Shown here: one piece after another, positions 16,887 through 26,439 of the stretch
Layout: each line of letters opens with the position of its first letter
Position numbering within the stretch: the stretch's first letter is position 1
Assembly (NCBI GenBank): GCA_900544795.1
Contig: UQWM01000001.1
Span: 124,001-188,000, forward strand
From: an uncultured Phascolarctobacterium sp.
GTDB lineage: Bacteria > Bacillota > Negativicutes > Acidaminococcales > Acidaminococcaceae
Direction: 5' to 3'
DNA: 64,000 bases
The notes under the pieces: model-generated
Database searches by the model: none
Told to the model about the DNA's origin: nothing
The model's input: the letters and a program-made list of their open reading frames with translations, nothing else
Translations under genes and position numbers: made by a program

Positions 16887-18329
16887 TTACTGCATTTTCT
16901 CTACTAATAATTTATTGACCATACCCGGGTTTGCTTTGCCGCGGGATTTTTTCATGACCTGGCCGACAAGGAAGCCGATAGCGCGGTCTTTGCCTGCTTT
17001 AAAGTCGATGATAGACTGTGGGTTTTCGGTCAGCACTTCGTCAACGATGGCAGCAATAGCGCCTTCGTCGCTGACTTGTTCCAGGCCCAGCTCTTGTACA
17101 AGGGCTTTAGGAGATTTATCTTCTTTGAGCATTTCGGCAAAAACTTTTTTCGCCAATTTGCTGGACAGCACGCCTGCTTTGACCAGCCCAACCATTTCGC
17201 CCAGGTTCTCGGGCTTGATGGGGAAGGCTTCGATCTCGATGCCTTCGTTGTTGAGGTAAGCGGAAACGTCGCCCAACAGCCAGTTAGCCACGCCTTTATC
17301 ATCGCCGGCGTTTTTGCAGGCAGCGTCAAAGTAGTCGGCCATAGCTTTGGTAGCAACGATCAAACCTGCGTCATAGGCAGTCAGCCCGTTGTCTGTCATC
17401 AGGCGTTGTTGGCGCTGTGCTGGCAGTTCGGGCAGCTCGTTTTTAACACGCTCGATCCAGGCGTCGTCAAGCTCGACGGGCACCAGGTCAGGCTCGGGGA
17501 AGTAGCGGTAATCGTGGGCTTCTTCTTTGCTGCGCATGGACAAGGTCAGGCCCTGGGCGTCGTCCCAGGTGCGGGTCTCCTGTACAACGGTGCCGCCGCT
17601 TTCGACCAGGTCGATCTGACGCTCGACTTCGTATTCGATAGCGCGCACCAAAGCGCGGAAAGAGTTAAGGTTTTTGATCTCGGCACGAGTGCCGAATTCA
17701 GTAGCGCCTTCAGGCATGACCGAGATGTTGGCGTCGCAGCGCAGGCTGCCTTCCTGCATTTTGCAGTCGCAGACATCGGTATATTCCAAAATGGCTTTCA
17801 GCTGTTCCAAGTAGGCACGGGCTTCTTCGGAGCTGCGCATATCCGGTTCAGAAACGATCTCGATCAGGGGCACACCGGCACGGTTGTAGTCGACGGCAGA
17901 GGAATCAGAGGTGCTGATGGTAGCGCCGCTGTGGTTCAGCTTGCCTGCGTCTTCTTCCATGTGGATGCGGGTGACGCCGATGCGTTTTTTCTCGCCTTCC
18001 ACTTCGATGTCGATATGGCCGCCGAGGCAGATAGGTTTATCGAATTGAGAGATTTGGTAGTTTTTGGACAAATCGGGGTAAAAATAGTTTTTACGGTCGA
18101 ATTTGTTGAATTTTTGGATCTCGCAGCCCAGCGCCAGGCCGGTGCGGATAGCGAACTCGACCACCTGTTTGTTGAGCACGGGCAGTGCGCCGGGCATACC
18201 CAGGCAGACCGGGCAAACATGGGTGTTCGGCTCGCCGCCGAATTTGGTAGAGCAGGAGCAGAACGCTTTAGAGTTAGTTTTAAGCTCGGCATGGACCTCC
18301 AAGCCGATAACTGTAGTATATTTTTTCAT
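16887..18329 (-). CDS. gatB: Asp-tRNA(Asn)/Glu-tRNA(Gln) amidotransferase subunit B
   Basis: 480 residues. N-terminus YTTVIGLEVHAELKT and PNTHVCPVCLGMPGALP are GatB hallmarks; the cradle domain (to about 295) has the kinase-like site and Cys zinc ligands, followed by the helical and YqeY-like tail domain ending GKANPGMVNKLL. It activates misacylated Glu/Asp-tRNA by phosphorylation and receives ammonia from GatA. ATG 18329 overlaps the gatA stop by one base (TAATG). Order gatC-gatA-gatB is the normal Firmicute operon. Confidence 0.97.
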   Translation of the reverse strand: MKKYTTVIGLEVHAELKTNSKAFCSCSTKFGGEPNTHVCPVCLGMPGALPVLNKQVVEFAIRTGLALGCEIQKFNKFDRKNYFYPDLSKNYQISQFDKPICLGGHIDIEVEGEKKRIGVTRIHMEEDAGKLNHSGATISTSDSSAVDYNRAGVPLIEIVSEPDMRSSEEARAYLEQLKAILEYTDVCDCKMQEGSLRCDANISVMPEGATEFGTRAEIKNLNSFRALVRAIEYEVERQIDLVESGGTVVQETRTWDDAQGLTLSMRSKEEAHDYRYFPEPDLVPVELDDAWIERVKNELPELPAQRQQRLMTDNGLTAYDAGLIVATKAMADYFDAACKNAGDDKGVANWLLGDVSAYLNNEGIEIEAFPIKPENLGEMVGLVKAGVLSSKLAKKVFAEMLKEDKSPKALVQELGLEQVSDEGAIAAIVDEVLTENPQSIIDFKAGKDRAIGFLVGQVMKKSRGKANPGMVNKLLVEKMQ

Positions 18330-19795
18330 TATTTGTTACCTCCTAACGTTGCCAATACCTTGTGGTATTCGTTGGCTTGTTCAAAGGTATAGGCGGCTCG
18401 CAGCACGGTTTCCTCGTCCAAAGGCTTGCCGATCAGCTGCATGCCGACGGGCATACCGTCAGCAAAGCCGGCGGGCACAGAGATACCCGGCAGGCCTGCC
18501 ATATTGACAGGGATAGTATAAACGTCGAGAAGGTAGATGGACAAGGGGTCCATTTTGCCGTCGATGGGATAAGCCACTACCGGTGAGGTAGGAGCCAAAA
18601 TAACGTCGCATTGCTCAAAAGCAGCGTCAAAGTCGCGGCGGATGAGGGTACGCACCTGCATGGCTTTTTTGTAGTAAGCGTCGTAATAACCGCTGCTCAA
18701 AACATAGGTGCCCAGCATGATGCGGCGTTTAACTTCGTCGCCGAAGCCTTCGGTACGGCTGAGGGTAGTCATTTCGGGCGCACTGGTGGCGTTGGCCGCA
18801 CGAAAGCCGTAACGGACACCGTCGTAGCGGGCCAGATTGGCGGAAGCCTCGGCCGGAGCGATGATGTAATAGGTGATGACCGCATATTCGGTATGGGGCA
18901 GGGAAATCTCAACGATCTCGGCGCCCATAGCTTCATATTGAGCGATAGCCTTTTTCAGCTCGGCATGGACTTTAGGGTCCAGACCTTCGCCGTAATATTC
19001 TTTCGGCAAGCCGATGCGCAGGCCTTTAACGTCAGCGCGCAAAGCCTTGGTAAAGTCGGGCACATCAACGGGCAGCGAGGTAGAATCGTGTTCGTCCTTG
19101 CCACAGATGGTGTTGAGCACGGTAGCGGCGTCGGTAACATCGCGGGTGATCGGCCCGATCTGGTCGAGGGACGAAGCAAAAGCTACGCAGCCGTAACGGG
19201 AAACGCGGCCATAGGTCGGTTTGATGCCGACGCAGCCGTTAAAGGAAGCCGGTTGGCGGATAGAGCCGCCGGTATCGGAGCCCAGGGCCCAAATAGCTTC
19301 GCCAGCAGCAATAGCCGCAGCGCTGCCGCCGGAAGAACCGCCCGGTACACGATCCAGGTTCCACGGATTGCGGGTGACCTGAAAATAAGACGATTCGGTG
19401 GTGGAGCCCATAGCGAATTCGTCCATATTGGTTTTGCCAAGGAAAATAGTATCCTCAGCACGCAGTTTAGTAATAACGTGCGCATCATAAATAGGCACAA
19501 CGTTGGACAGCATTTTAGACGAGCAGGTCGTCAACAGCCCTTTGGTGCAGATGTTGTCTTTGATAGCGCCGGGGATACCTGCCAGCGGCGCGATCTTTTC
19601 GCCGGCGGCGATCATGGCATCGACTTTAGCGGCCTGTGCCAGAGCGTTTTCTTTATCCAGCGTCACATAGGCTTTCACCTGATCCTCGACGGCGTCGATG
19701 CGCTCGTACAAGGCGTTGGTGAGCTCTACGGAGCTGATTTCTTTATTTACTAGTTTATCGTGTAATTCATGAGCAGTGCTCTTGTAAAGATCCAC
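18329..19795 (-). CDS. gatA: Asp-tRNA(Asn)/Glu-tRNA(Gln) amidotransferase subunit A
   Basis: 488 residues of the amidase-signature family. The catalytic triad region is visible: Lys in GAIKDNICTKG (about 78), the cis-Ser in GGSSGGSAAA and nucleophile Ser in DTGGSIRQPA (about 177). It releases ammonia from Gln and channels it to GatB. Start is GTG 19795, six bases after GGAGGGAGGA. It is 17 bases downstream of gatC. Confidence 0.97.
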   Translation of the reverse strand: MDLYKSTAHELHDKLVNKEISSVELTNALYERIDAVEDQVKAYVTLDKENALAQAAKVDAMIAAGEKIAPLAGIPGAIKDNICTKGLLTTCSSKMLSNVVPIYDAHVITKLRAEDTIFLGKTNMDEFAMGSTTESSYFQVTRNPWNLDRVPGGSSGGSAAAIAAGEAIWALGSDTGGSIRQPASFNGCVGIKPTYGRVSRYGCVAFASSLDQIGPITRDVTDAATVLNTICGKDEHDSTSLPVDVPDFTKALRADVKGLRIGLPKEYYGEGLDPKVHAELKKAIAQYEAMGAEIVEISLPHTEYAVITYYIIAPAEASANLARYDGVRYGFRAANATSAPEMTTLSRTEGFGDEVKRRIMLGTYVLSSGYYDAYYKKAMQVRTLIRRDFDAAFEQCDVILAPTSPVVAYPIDGKMDPLSIYLLDVYTIPVNMAGLPGISVPAGFADGMPVGMQLIGKPLDEETVLRAAYTFEQANEYHKVLATLGGNK

Positions 19796-19812
19796 AGTAG
19801 TTCCTCCCTCTC

Positions 19813-20100
19813 TTATTCGATAACGCGGGGCACTTTAAAGCCGCCGTTATGGACTGCCGGTGCATTTTTCAATGCTTCTTCCTGAGTGACGCCGGGCAGA
19901 GCTACGTCTTCGCGGAACGCGTTGCTGATGGGCAGCACGTACGGAGTCGGCTCGATGCCTGCGGTATCGATCTGTTGCAGGATATCGGCATAATTGAGGA
20001 TCTGGTTGAACTGTTCCGTGAATTTTTCCATTTCACCTTCAGGAATAGTCAAACGGGAAAGCTGGGCGATGTATTCTACATCTTTGGTCGTGACCTTCAT
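19813..20100 (-). CDS. gatC: Asp-tRNA(Asn)/Glu-tRNA(Gln) amidotransferase subunit C
   Basis: 95 residues, normal size. VEYIAQLSRLTIPEGEMEKF and the LNYADILQQIDTAGIEPT segment are GatC signatures; it belts GatA to GatB. ATG 20100 follows AGGAAGGTG. It heads gatCAB; on the minus strand a TATAAT lies near 20153-20158 in the 170-bp divergent region. Confidence 0.95.
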   Translation of the reverse strand: MKVTTKDVEYIAQLSRLTIPEGEMEKFTEQFNQILNYADILQQIDTAGIEPTPYVLPISNAFREDVALPGVTQEEALKNAPAVHNGGFKVPRVIE

Positions 20101-20269
20101 TTTTTCACCTTCCTATGATAAATGTTCTTCATTATATGCAATAAATCGGCTATATTATATCACAAAATCAGCCGCCTGTATAATGCTATTTCCAGCGGCA
20201 GCTAACTGCCTGCGCAAATTTACAGCATTGTCACACAAAACCTATTATAATAGTAGTATAAGGAGTGTG

Positions 20270-20776
20270 ATGACCATGCAAAATATCAACGCTTTCGACC
20301 ACGCAGAAACGATTTTAAAGGTTTTGGCCAAAGGTGCTTTTCTGACTACCGCCGCAGGCGGCAAGCAAAACACCATGACCATCGGCTGGGGTTCGCTGGG
20401 TAATATTTGGGGCAAATCAGTCTTTACAGTGATGGTGCGCCAATCCCGCTACACCCACGAGCTGATCGAGGCCAGCAGCGAGTTTACTGTAAGTTTGCCG
20501 CTGACTGCAGATTTTGCCAAAGCCCTGGGCCTGTGCGGCACTAAATCGGGCCGCGATATGGATAAATTTGCAGCGGCAGGGCTGGTTGCCGAGCCTGGGC
20601 AAACGGTGAAAGTTCCCGTTGTTAAAGGCGCAGGACTGCATCTGGAATGCCGCATCCTGGAAAAACGCGAGATGGCACCGGAAAACTTTGACCGGGCTTT
20701 GGCCGACAAATGGTATGCCGACAAAGACTGGCACACTTACTACACCGGCGAGATCGTCGCCGCTTATCTGGACTAA
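20270..20776 (+). CDS. Flavin reductase-like (FMN-binding split barrel) protein
   Basis: 168 residues of the flavin_reductase/DIM6-NTAB family: GAFLTTAAGGKQNTMTIGWG, then FTVMVRQSRYTHELI and FTVSLPL, with a C-terminal EIVAAYLD. Such proteins bind FMN and reduce flavin or act as small flavoproteins in anaerobes. The Shine-Dalgarno AAGGAG is 4 nt from ATG 20270 and 10 nt from ATG 20276, so the start is one of these two. Monocistronic, divergent from gatCAB, with a terminator after it. Confidence 0.85.
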   Translation: MTMQNINAFDHAETILKVLAKGAFLTTAAGGKQNTMTIGWGSLGNIWGKSVFTVMVRQSRYTHELIEASSEFTVSLPLTADFAKALGLCGTKSGRDMDKFAAAGLVAEPGQTVKVPVVKGAGLHLECRILEKREMAPENFDRALADKWYADKDWHTYYTGEIVAAYLD

Positions 20777-20806
20777 AGGACAAAACTTTAAAGCATAGCT
20801 ACACAC

Positions 20807-20841
20807 AAAACGACGGCATAAAAAGATTATGCCGTCGTTTT
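20807..20841. terminator. Bidirectional terminator between flavin reductase and ligA
   Basis: 15-bp perfect stem (20807-20821 with 20827-20841; core CGACGGCATAA) with A/T runs at both ends, lying between convergent genes. Confidence 0.88.
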
Positions 20842-20855
20842 ATTTATTGCTGTTT

Positions 20856-22955
20856 TTAAAACAGCTTTTGTTCTGTTGTCGCTGCTGCATCGGCCTGCAC
20901 GGCCGCAGTGGCTGTGCTAGAGGCTGCGTTGGCAGCTGCGCCGCCATTAAGCAGGCGCAAAAACTCTGCCTCATCCAGCACAGTAACGCCCAACTGTTCG
21001 GCTTTGGTCAGCTTGCTGCCAGCTTCGGCACCGGCTACCACATAGTCGGTCTTTTTGCTGACGCTGCCGCTGACTTTAGCGCCCACGTCCTGCGCCAGGG
21101 TCTGCGCTTCTGCGCGTCCCAAGTTCGGCATGGTACCGGTAAAGACCATGGTTTTGCCGTAGAAAGGGTGCTCGGCACTGACGGCCTGCACCTGCATTTC
21201 TACATTCAGCCCCAGATCTTTAAGACGCGCCAGCAGGTCGCGGTGCGCCGGTGCTGCCAGGTAAGTGACTACGCTTTCAGCGATCTTGGGGCCAATATCA
21301 TCGATAGCGGCGATCTGCTCCGCATCGGCGGCCAGCAAATTATCCAGCGTGCCAAAGGCCAGCGCCAGCAGGCGAGCCACCTTAGCGCCCACATGGCGGA
21401 TGCCCAGTCCAAACAGCAGCCGGTCAAAGCTTTGCTCCTTACTGGCAGCGATGGCGTTGACCAGATTTTCGGCCGATTTCTCGCCCATCCTATCCAGCAC
21501 CACCAGCTGTTCTTTGGTAAGCAAATACAAATCGCTGACATCGCGCACCAGCTCTGCGTCCAGCAGCTGGTTGATAACAGCCGGGCCACAGCCATCGATA
21601 TCCATAGCACCCTTAGAAGCAAAATGGATCAGGCCCTCGCGCCCTAAAGCCGGGCAATGGGGATTGGTGCAGCGCAGGGCAGCTTCTCCGTCCTTACGTT
21701 CTACTGCCCAGCCACATTCAGGACATTCTGCCGGCATGGCATAAGGCTCTGTACCTTCGGGCCGCTTGCTTAAAACCACGTGCAGCACTTCGGGAATGAT
21801 CTCGCCCGCTTTATTGATGACTACCGTATCGCCGATACGGATGTCCTTAGCTTTAATAAAATCTTCATTGTGCAAGGTCGCCCTGCTCACCGTACTGCCC
21901 GATAACCTGACCGGCGTCAGCACTGCCGTCGGCGTCAGCACGCCTGTGCGCCCCACCTGGATCACGATGTCCTCCAGCTTGGTTTCGGCCTGTTCGGGCG
22001 GGAACTTAAAGGCAATGGCCCAGCGGGGGTCTTTGCCCGTCGCACCCAAAATATCCTGCTGGTAGACGGCGTTGACCTTCAGCACCGCACCGTCCGTATC
22101 ATAAGCCAGGTCTTTGCGCCCGGCGTCGAATTCTTTGATATAGTCGATAGCCGCGTCGATGCTTTTGACGACCCGGTAATTTTCGCTGACTTTGAAGCCG
22201 TAAGCAGCCAGCATGGCCAGCGAATCGGCGTGCTTATCCAGCGCGCCCTCGCCTACGGAATAGGCGAAAAAGCTTAGGGACCGCTGCGCCGTAACATTAG
22301 GGTCCAGTTGGCGCAGGCTGCCCGCCGCCGCATTGCGGGGATTGGCAAATTCGCTTTCGCCTGCTTCCAAACGCTGCTCGTTGAGCTGCATAAAGGCATG
22401 ACGGGGCATATATACCTCGCCACGCACGTCTAGCAGCTCCGGCGGCGCTTCGCCGTCCTGGGTATTCAGCACTAAAGGGATAGCCCTGATGGTGCGCACA
22501 TTGGCAGTAACGTTTTCGCCGACGACGCCGTCGCCACGGGTCGCAGCCCGCACCAGCCGTCCATTTTCGTAGATCAGGCTGCAAGCCAGACCGTCGATCT
22601 TAGGCTCCATTACATACTCCACTGCGCTGCCTTCCGGCAGACCGCCTCGCACACGCTGGTCAAAGGCCAGCAGCTCTTCGTCAGAGAAGGCATTGCCCAG
22701 GCTCAAAAGTGGCGTCAGGTGTTTGACCTCGGAAAACTCCGGGTTCACCTTGCCGCCAACACGGCGTGTAGGCGAATCGGCAGGCACATCGTCAGGATAA
22801 GCTGCTTCCAGCTCTCGCAGGTGTACCAGCATCCGGTCGTATTCCGCATCGGTGATCTCGGGTGCGTCCAGCACATAATATAAAAATTCGTGATGGCGGA
22901 TCTCCGCCCGCAAATGCTCGGCTTCGGCTAAAGCCTGTGCGCGCTCCAGTTCCAT
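20856..22955 (-). CDS. ligA: NAD-dependent DNA ligase LigA
   Basis: About 699 residues. Order: Ia domain (HHEFLYYVLDAPEITDAEYD), adenylation domain with EPKIDG carrying the AMP-lysine (about residue 118), OB fold, four-Cys zinc finger (CPECG and CTNPHCPA), HhH repeats (LFGLGIRHVGAKVA, DIGPKIAES) and BRCT (YGKTMVFTGTMPNLG). It seals nicks in replication and repair. An Ala/Thr-rich tail (about 25 residues) after BRCT is longer than in most LigA. The frame opens at 22979, but AAGGAGG sits 5 nt before ATG 22955, which also matches family N-termini. Upstream pcrA is in the same direction, 540 bp away, so not obviously one operon. Confidence 0.96.
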   Translation of the reverse strand: MELERAQALAEAEHLRAEIRHHEFLYYVLDAPEITDAEYDRMLVHLRELEAAYPDDVPADSPTRRVGGKVNPEFSEVKHLTPLLSLGNAFSDEELLAFDQRVRGGLPEGSAVEYVMEPKIDGLACSLIYENGRLVRAATRGDGVVGENVTANVRTIRAIPLVLNTQDGEAPPELLDVRGEVYMPRHAFMQLNEQRLEAGESEFANPRNAAAGSLRQLDPNVTAQRSLSFFAYSVGEGALDKHADSLAMLAAYGFKVSENYRVVKSIDAAIDYIKEFDAGRKDLAYDTDGAVLKVNAVYQQDILGATGKDPRWAIAFKFPPEQAETKLEDIVIQVGRTGVLTPTAVLTPVRLSGSTVSRATLHNEDFIKAKDIRIGDTVVINKAGEIIPEVLHVVLSKRPEGTEPYAMPAECPECGWAVERKDGEAALRCTNPHCPALGREGLIHFASKGAMDIDGCGPAVINQLLDAELVRDVSDLYLLTKEQLVVLDRMGEKSAENLVNAIAASKEQSFDRLLFGLGIRHVGAKVARLLALAFGTLDNLLAADAEQIAAIDDIGPKIAESVVTYLAAPAHRDLLARLKDLGLNVEMQVQAVSAEHPFYGKTMVFTGTMPNLGRAEAQTLAQDVGAKVSGSVSKKTDYVVAGAEAGSKLTKAEQLGVTVLDEAEFLRLLNGGAAANAASSTATAAVQADAAATTEQKLF

Positions 22956-22979
22956 GACTGCCTCCTTCATTATCTGCAT

Positions 22980-23496
22980 ATTGGGCCGCTGCCGCAGCCT
23001 TGCTTAAATACTTTGCTGTTTCTATTATAATTCATTTAAAATGTATGAACACCTATAAAAAATTACCTTAGCCGTGTTTTTTGTGTTTTTATTTTTGCCA
23101 AATCACTTTAACAAAAGAAAGCCATATTACTATGTATTAGAATCAGACCTGAACTGTTAATCCCTACTGTTATTCCTAAACAAAATACAGCAACAGAACG
23201 GACGAACCACAGGGAAAAGCGCACATTGTGAGCCATTCCGTTGTGTGCGAAGCAAGCTGTAAGTGCTTCAGGGTATGTTTGAGGTATCGGCAAGGCAGTT
23301 GTTGGCGCAGCCAAACAACTGTTAATTTAATTTTCCACTTGATGCCGAGGTGTCCGAGAAGCCGGACAGCGAGCAAAGCAAAACAGGAATTGTCACAGTG
23401 CGCAAAATTCTTTGGTTACTTTCTTATCAAGAAAGTAACATAACAAATACAAAACCAACCATCTAAACGTCTACAGCTTTCTTTACAAGAAAGCGC
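22980..23496. repeat. Gene-free 0.5-kb stretch, candidate dispersed repeat with inverted-repeat end
   Basis: No supported gene. Small frames on both strands have no ribosome binding site and no recognisable domain. GC is higher in 23130-23410 than in the flanks. The segment ends with a perfect inverted repeat GTTACTTTCTT-ATC-AAGAAAGTAAC (23415-23439). Similar tails occur at the ends of dispersed non-coding repeats in other genomes, so a degenerate repeat is the best guess. It lies between pcrA and ligA. Confidence 0.4.
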
Positions 23497-25728
23497 CTAC
23501 ACTTTTTTCAATACCGCATACTTGGTCAGCAGGCTACGAATACCGGCGCCTTCGAAAGCAACCTTCACTTCCTGTCCATCCGGCGATGAAGCCACGCTCA
23601 CTACAGTGCCCACGCCCCATTTGGCGTGACCCACCTTATCGCCGGCTCTAAAATTGCCGCCGGTAGAGCCGCCCGTTGCATCAACCACGTTCTGCTTGGG
23701 GATAAAGCTTTCCTGACCACCCAGGAACCAGTTAGTGTCGCGATTGCGTTTCTGCGGTTTCGCTTCCACCAGGTCGATCGTGCGGCGTTCCAAAGCCGGA
23801 CGTTTAAAGACCGTTACCAGATTACGCGGTACCTCCTGCAAGAAGCGTGACGGCGGATAAGACACCGTATGGCCGTAAATAGTACGCATCTTAGCGTTAC
23901 TCAAAAACAGCTGCTTTTCGGCGCGGGTGATACCCACGTAGCACAAACGGCGTTCTTCTTCCACTTCTTCCTCGTCCATCAGCGTGCGCGCATGGGGGAA
24001 AATTCCCTCTTCCATGCCTGCTAAAAAGACTACCGGGAACTCCAGGCCTTTGGAGGAATGCAATGTCATCAAGGTAATAGCTTCCTCGCCCAGCTCGGCG
24101 TCGTCGATATCCGATACCAGCGCCACATGGCCCAGGAAGTTTTCCAGATTATTCTCTTCTTCCGTTTTGGCAAACTCCTGCCCAACGGACATCAATTCCA
24201 TCAAGTTATCGATGCGGCTTTGGGCCTGCGCCGTATGCTCGTTGCGCAGCTCTTCCATATAGCCTGTCCTGTTCAGCACCTGCTCGATCAAATCTTCCAC
24301 CGGCACATTGTCGGCCTGGTTCATCAAATCGAAGACGATTGCCGCCAGCTCGTCCAGCTTGCTGACGAAACGCACACTCAAGCCTTCCACCTGGGCAGCG
24401 TTAGAGACCACGTCGAACAGCGACATGCCGTTGGCGGCAGCATGGGCCTGCAATTTTGCCAAAGTAGCGTCGCCGATGCCACGGCGCGGCACATTGATGA
24501 TGCGCAGCAGGCTCAGCGAATCGGCAGGGTTAAAAATCACCCGCAGGTAAGCGATGATATCTTTGATCTCTTTGCGGTCGTAGAACTTGAGCCCGCCGAC
24601 CATATTATAAGTAATGCCGCTTTTAATGAGCATTTCCTCAAAAATACGCGACTGGGTATTAGTGCGGTACAGCACCGCCATCTCGCCCAGGCTCATCTGC
24701 TGCTGCCTTTGCAGCTCCTGTAGCTTTTCGATCACAAAGCGGGCCTCGTCACGCTCGTCGATAGCCTGAAAATAAGTTATCGCCACGCCATTGGCGTTAT
24801 CCGTCCACAAATTTTTCGGCTTGCGTCCGGTATTATTTTCGATCACCGCATTGGCAGCGTCCAAAATGACCTGCGTGCTGCGGTAATTTTGTTCCAATTT
24901 AATGACCTTGGTTTCGGGATAATCCTTCTCAAAGTCCATAATGTTTTGGATATCGGCCCCGCGCCAGCCGTAAATGCTTTGGTCGGCGTCGCCCACCACA
25001 CAGATATTGCGGTGCTTAGCGGCCAAAAGCTTAGTCAGCAGGTATTGGGCGTGGTTGGTATCCTGATATTCGTCTACCAAAAGATAATCAAAACGCTGCT
25101 GATATTTGCTGCGTACCTCTTCGTTTTCCTGCAGCAGGCGGATCGTCAGCACCAGCAGATCGTCAAAATCCACCGCGTTGTTGACCAACAATTTATTCTG
25201 GTAGCGTTCATAGATCTCGGCTATCTTTTGGTTATAAAAATCCGAAGCTTCCTTGCTGAAATCGCTGACGCTTTGCAGCTGATTTTTGGCACCGGAAATA
25301 CGCGCCGCAATGCCCGAAGGCTGAAAGCGCTTTTCATCCAGATTCAATTCTTTTAAGATCTGTTTGATCAGATTCTGACTGTCGCTGCTGTCGTAAATGG
25401 CAAAATTGCTGCCATAGCCGCCCAGCTTGGTTATCTCCATCCGCAAAAAACGGGCGCAAAAAGCATGGAAAGTGAACAGCCACACGTCTTTAGCAGCCGC
25501 GCCGGCCATATTATCGACACGCTCGCGCATTTCGGCTGCTGCTTTATTGGTAAAGGTGATCGCTAAAATACGGTAAGGGCGCACACCCTGCTGCAAAAGA
25601 TGGGCGATCCTGCAGGTCAAAACCTTGGTTTTTCCGCTGCCTGCGCCTGCCATGATGAGCATAGGCCCGTTAGTTGTCTGTACTGCTTCGGCCTGTTCTG
25701 GGTTCAGGCCAACTAAGGTCTCGGTCAT
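23497..25728 (-). CDS. pcrA: ATP-dependent DNA helicase PcrA/UvrD
   Basis: 743 residues, SF1A helicase. Motif I AGAGSGKTKVLTCRIAHLL (about 28), motif II VDEYQDTN (about 223), motif III GDADQSIYGWRGAD, motif IV LEQNYRST, motif V LMTLHSSKGLEFPVVF and motif VI YVGITRAE are all present, plus the C-terminal PcrA tail that binds RNA polymerase (GDKVGHAKWGVGTVVS). It unwinds DNA in repair and replication restart. ATG 25728 follows GGAGGAACC. Confidence 0.96.
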   Translation of the reverse strand: MTETLVGLNPEQAEAVQTTNGPMLIMAGAGSGKTKVLTCRIAHLLQQGVRPYRILAITFTNKAAAEMRERVDNMAGAAAKDVWLFTFHAFCARFLRMEITKLGGYGSNFAIYDSSDSQNLIKQILKELNLDEKRFQPSGIAARISGAKNQLQSVSDFSKEASDFYNQKIAEIYERYQNKLLVNNAVDFDDLLVLTIRLLQENEEVRSKYQQRFDYLLVDEYQDTNHAQYLLTKLLAAKHRNICVVGDADQSIYGWRGADIQNIMDFEKDYPETKVIKLEQNYRSTQVILDAANAVIENNTGRKPKNLWTDNANGVAITYFQAIDERDEARFVIEKLQELQRQQQMSLGEMAVLYRTNTQSRIFEEMLIKSGITYNMVGGLKFYDRKEIKDIIAYLRVIFNPADSLSLLRIINVPRRGIGDATLAKLQAHAAANGMSLFDVVSNAAQVEGLSVRFVSKLDELAAIVFDLMNQADNVPVEDLIEQVLNRTGYMEELRNEHTAQAQSRIDNLMELMSVGQEFAKTEEENNLENFLGHVALVSDIDDAELGEEAITLMTLHSSKGLEFPVVFLAGMEEGIFPHARTLMDEEEVEEERRLCYVGITRAEKQLFLSNAKMRTIYGHTVSYPPSRFLQEVPRNLVTVFKRPALERRTIDLVEAKPQKRNRDTNWFLGGQESFIPKQNVVDATGGSTGGNFRAGDKVGHAKWGVGTVVSVASSPDGQEVKVAFEGAGIRSLLTKYAVLKKV

Positions 25729-25847
25729 TGGTTCCTCCGTCTATCCGGCACCGCCTGTGCCGCATCATTTTTATTTTATCGTAACTTTATTTATATTCGC
25801 TTCTTATCCATTTTTTCCTGCCATCTCGCGGCCGCTGCCGACAAAAA

Positions 25848-25883
25848 ATAAACGGGCACCGCCAACTTCGCAGTGCCCTTATT
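25848..25883 (-). terminator. Terminator after the Nudix gene
   Basis: GGGCAC/GTGCCC stem (25854-25859, 25873-25878) extended by AATAA/TTATT around one mismatch, 13-nt loop, then TTTATTTTTTG on the minus strand; it abuts the stop codon. Confidence 0.65.
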
Positions 25884-26270
25884 TTATTTGCCGCTGGCCA
25901 GCCTCGCCACTATTTCCCGGTCGGCCGGGCAGAACTCATAGTTGCCCAGATCGCACGGACTGACCCATAAAATTTGCTGATGCACGCTTTTCTGCGGCGT
26001 ACCACTGATGATTTGGGCTGCAAAAAACGAAAACGCTATTTTGTTGTCGGGATAATCGTAGCTGCTTTGCTCCAGCAGCTCCAGAACCTCTATTTCTACG
26101 CCCAACTCTTCGCGACATTCACGCACCAAACAAGCCGCTGCCGTTTCACCGGCTTCCTGTTTGCCTCCGGGGAATTCCCACAAAAAGGCGCAGTTGCCGC
26201 CAGCCCCACGTTGGCAGATAAGTATTTCGCCAGCTGCATTGCGCAAGATCCCAGCCGATACTAAAATCAT
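25884..26270 (-). CDS. Nudix hydrolase, MutT-like (8-oxo-dGTP diphosphatase type)
   Basis: 128 residues with a complete Nudix box GGKQEAGETAAACLVRECREELGV (written in the order G-x5-E-x7-REU-x-EE-x-GU) near residue 36, preceded by LWEFPGGK as in MutT. It likely hydrolyses oxidised nucleotides or another nucleoside diphosphate. ATG 26270 starts MILVSAGILRN. It is a single-gene unit with its own terminator, upstream of pcrA. Confidence 0.9.
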   Translation of the reverse strand: MILVSAGILRNAAGEILICQRGAGGNCAFLWEFPGGKQEAGETAAACLVRECREELGVEIEVLELLEQSSYDYPDNKIAFSFFAAQIISGTPQKSVHQQILWVSPCDLGNYEFCPADREIVARLASGK

Positions 26271-26390
26271 AATTCTTTCAGTCCTATCTTTTTCAAATAA
26301 TCGTAAATGCCATCATAAGCACGCCGCATAACTTTATCTCGTTTTATCTTGTTACCAGCATTGTACCACAAAACGCCCCCTGTTTTCATA

Positions 26391-26422
26391 AAAAAATGCT
26401 CCGCAAACGCGGAGCATTTTTT
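26391..26422. terminator. Terminator after the intact autotransporter
   Basis: 14-bp stem AAAAAATGCTCCGC with its complement (26391-26404, 26409-26422) and AAAC loop; T-rich on both strands. Confidence 0.88.
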
Positions 26423-26439
26423 GTATGCAAGTATTTACT

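Noticed and set aside
17076..18392. Plus-strand frame of 438 codons
   Set aside because: Antisense shadow of gatB; no family match by motif.
23108..23443. Several 60-70-codon frames in the pcrA-ligA gap
   Set aside because: They overlap each other on both strands, lack ribosome binding sites, and show no domain.
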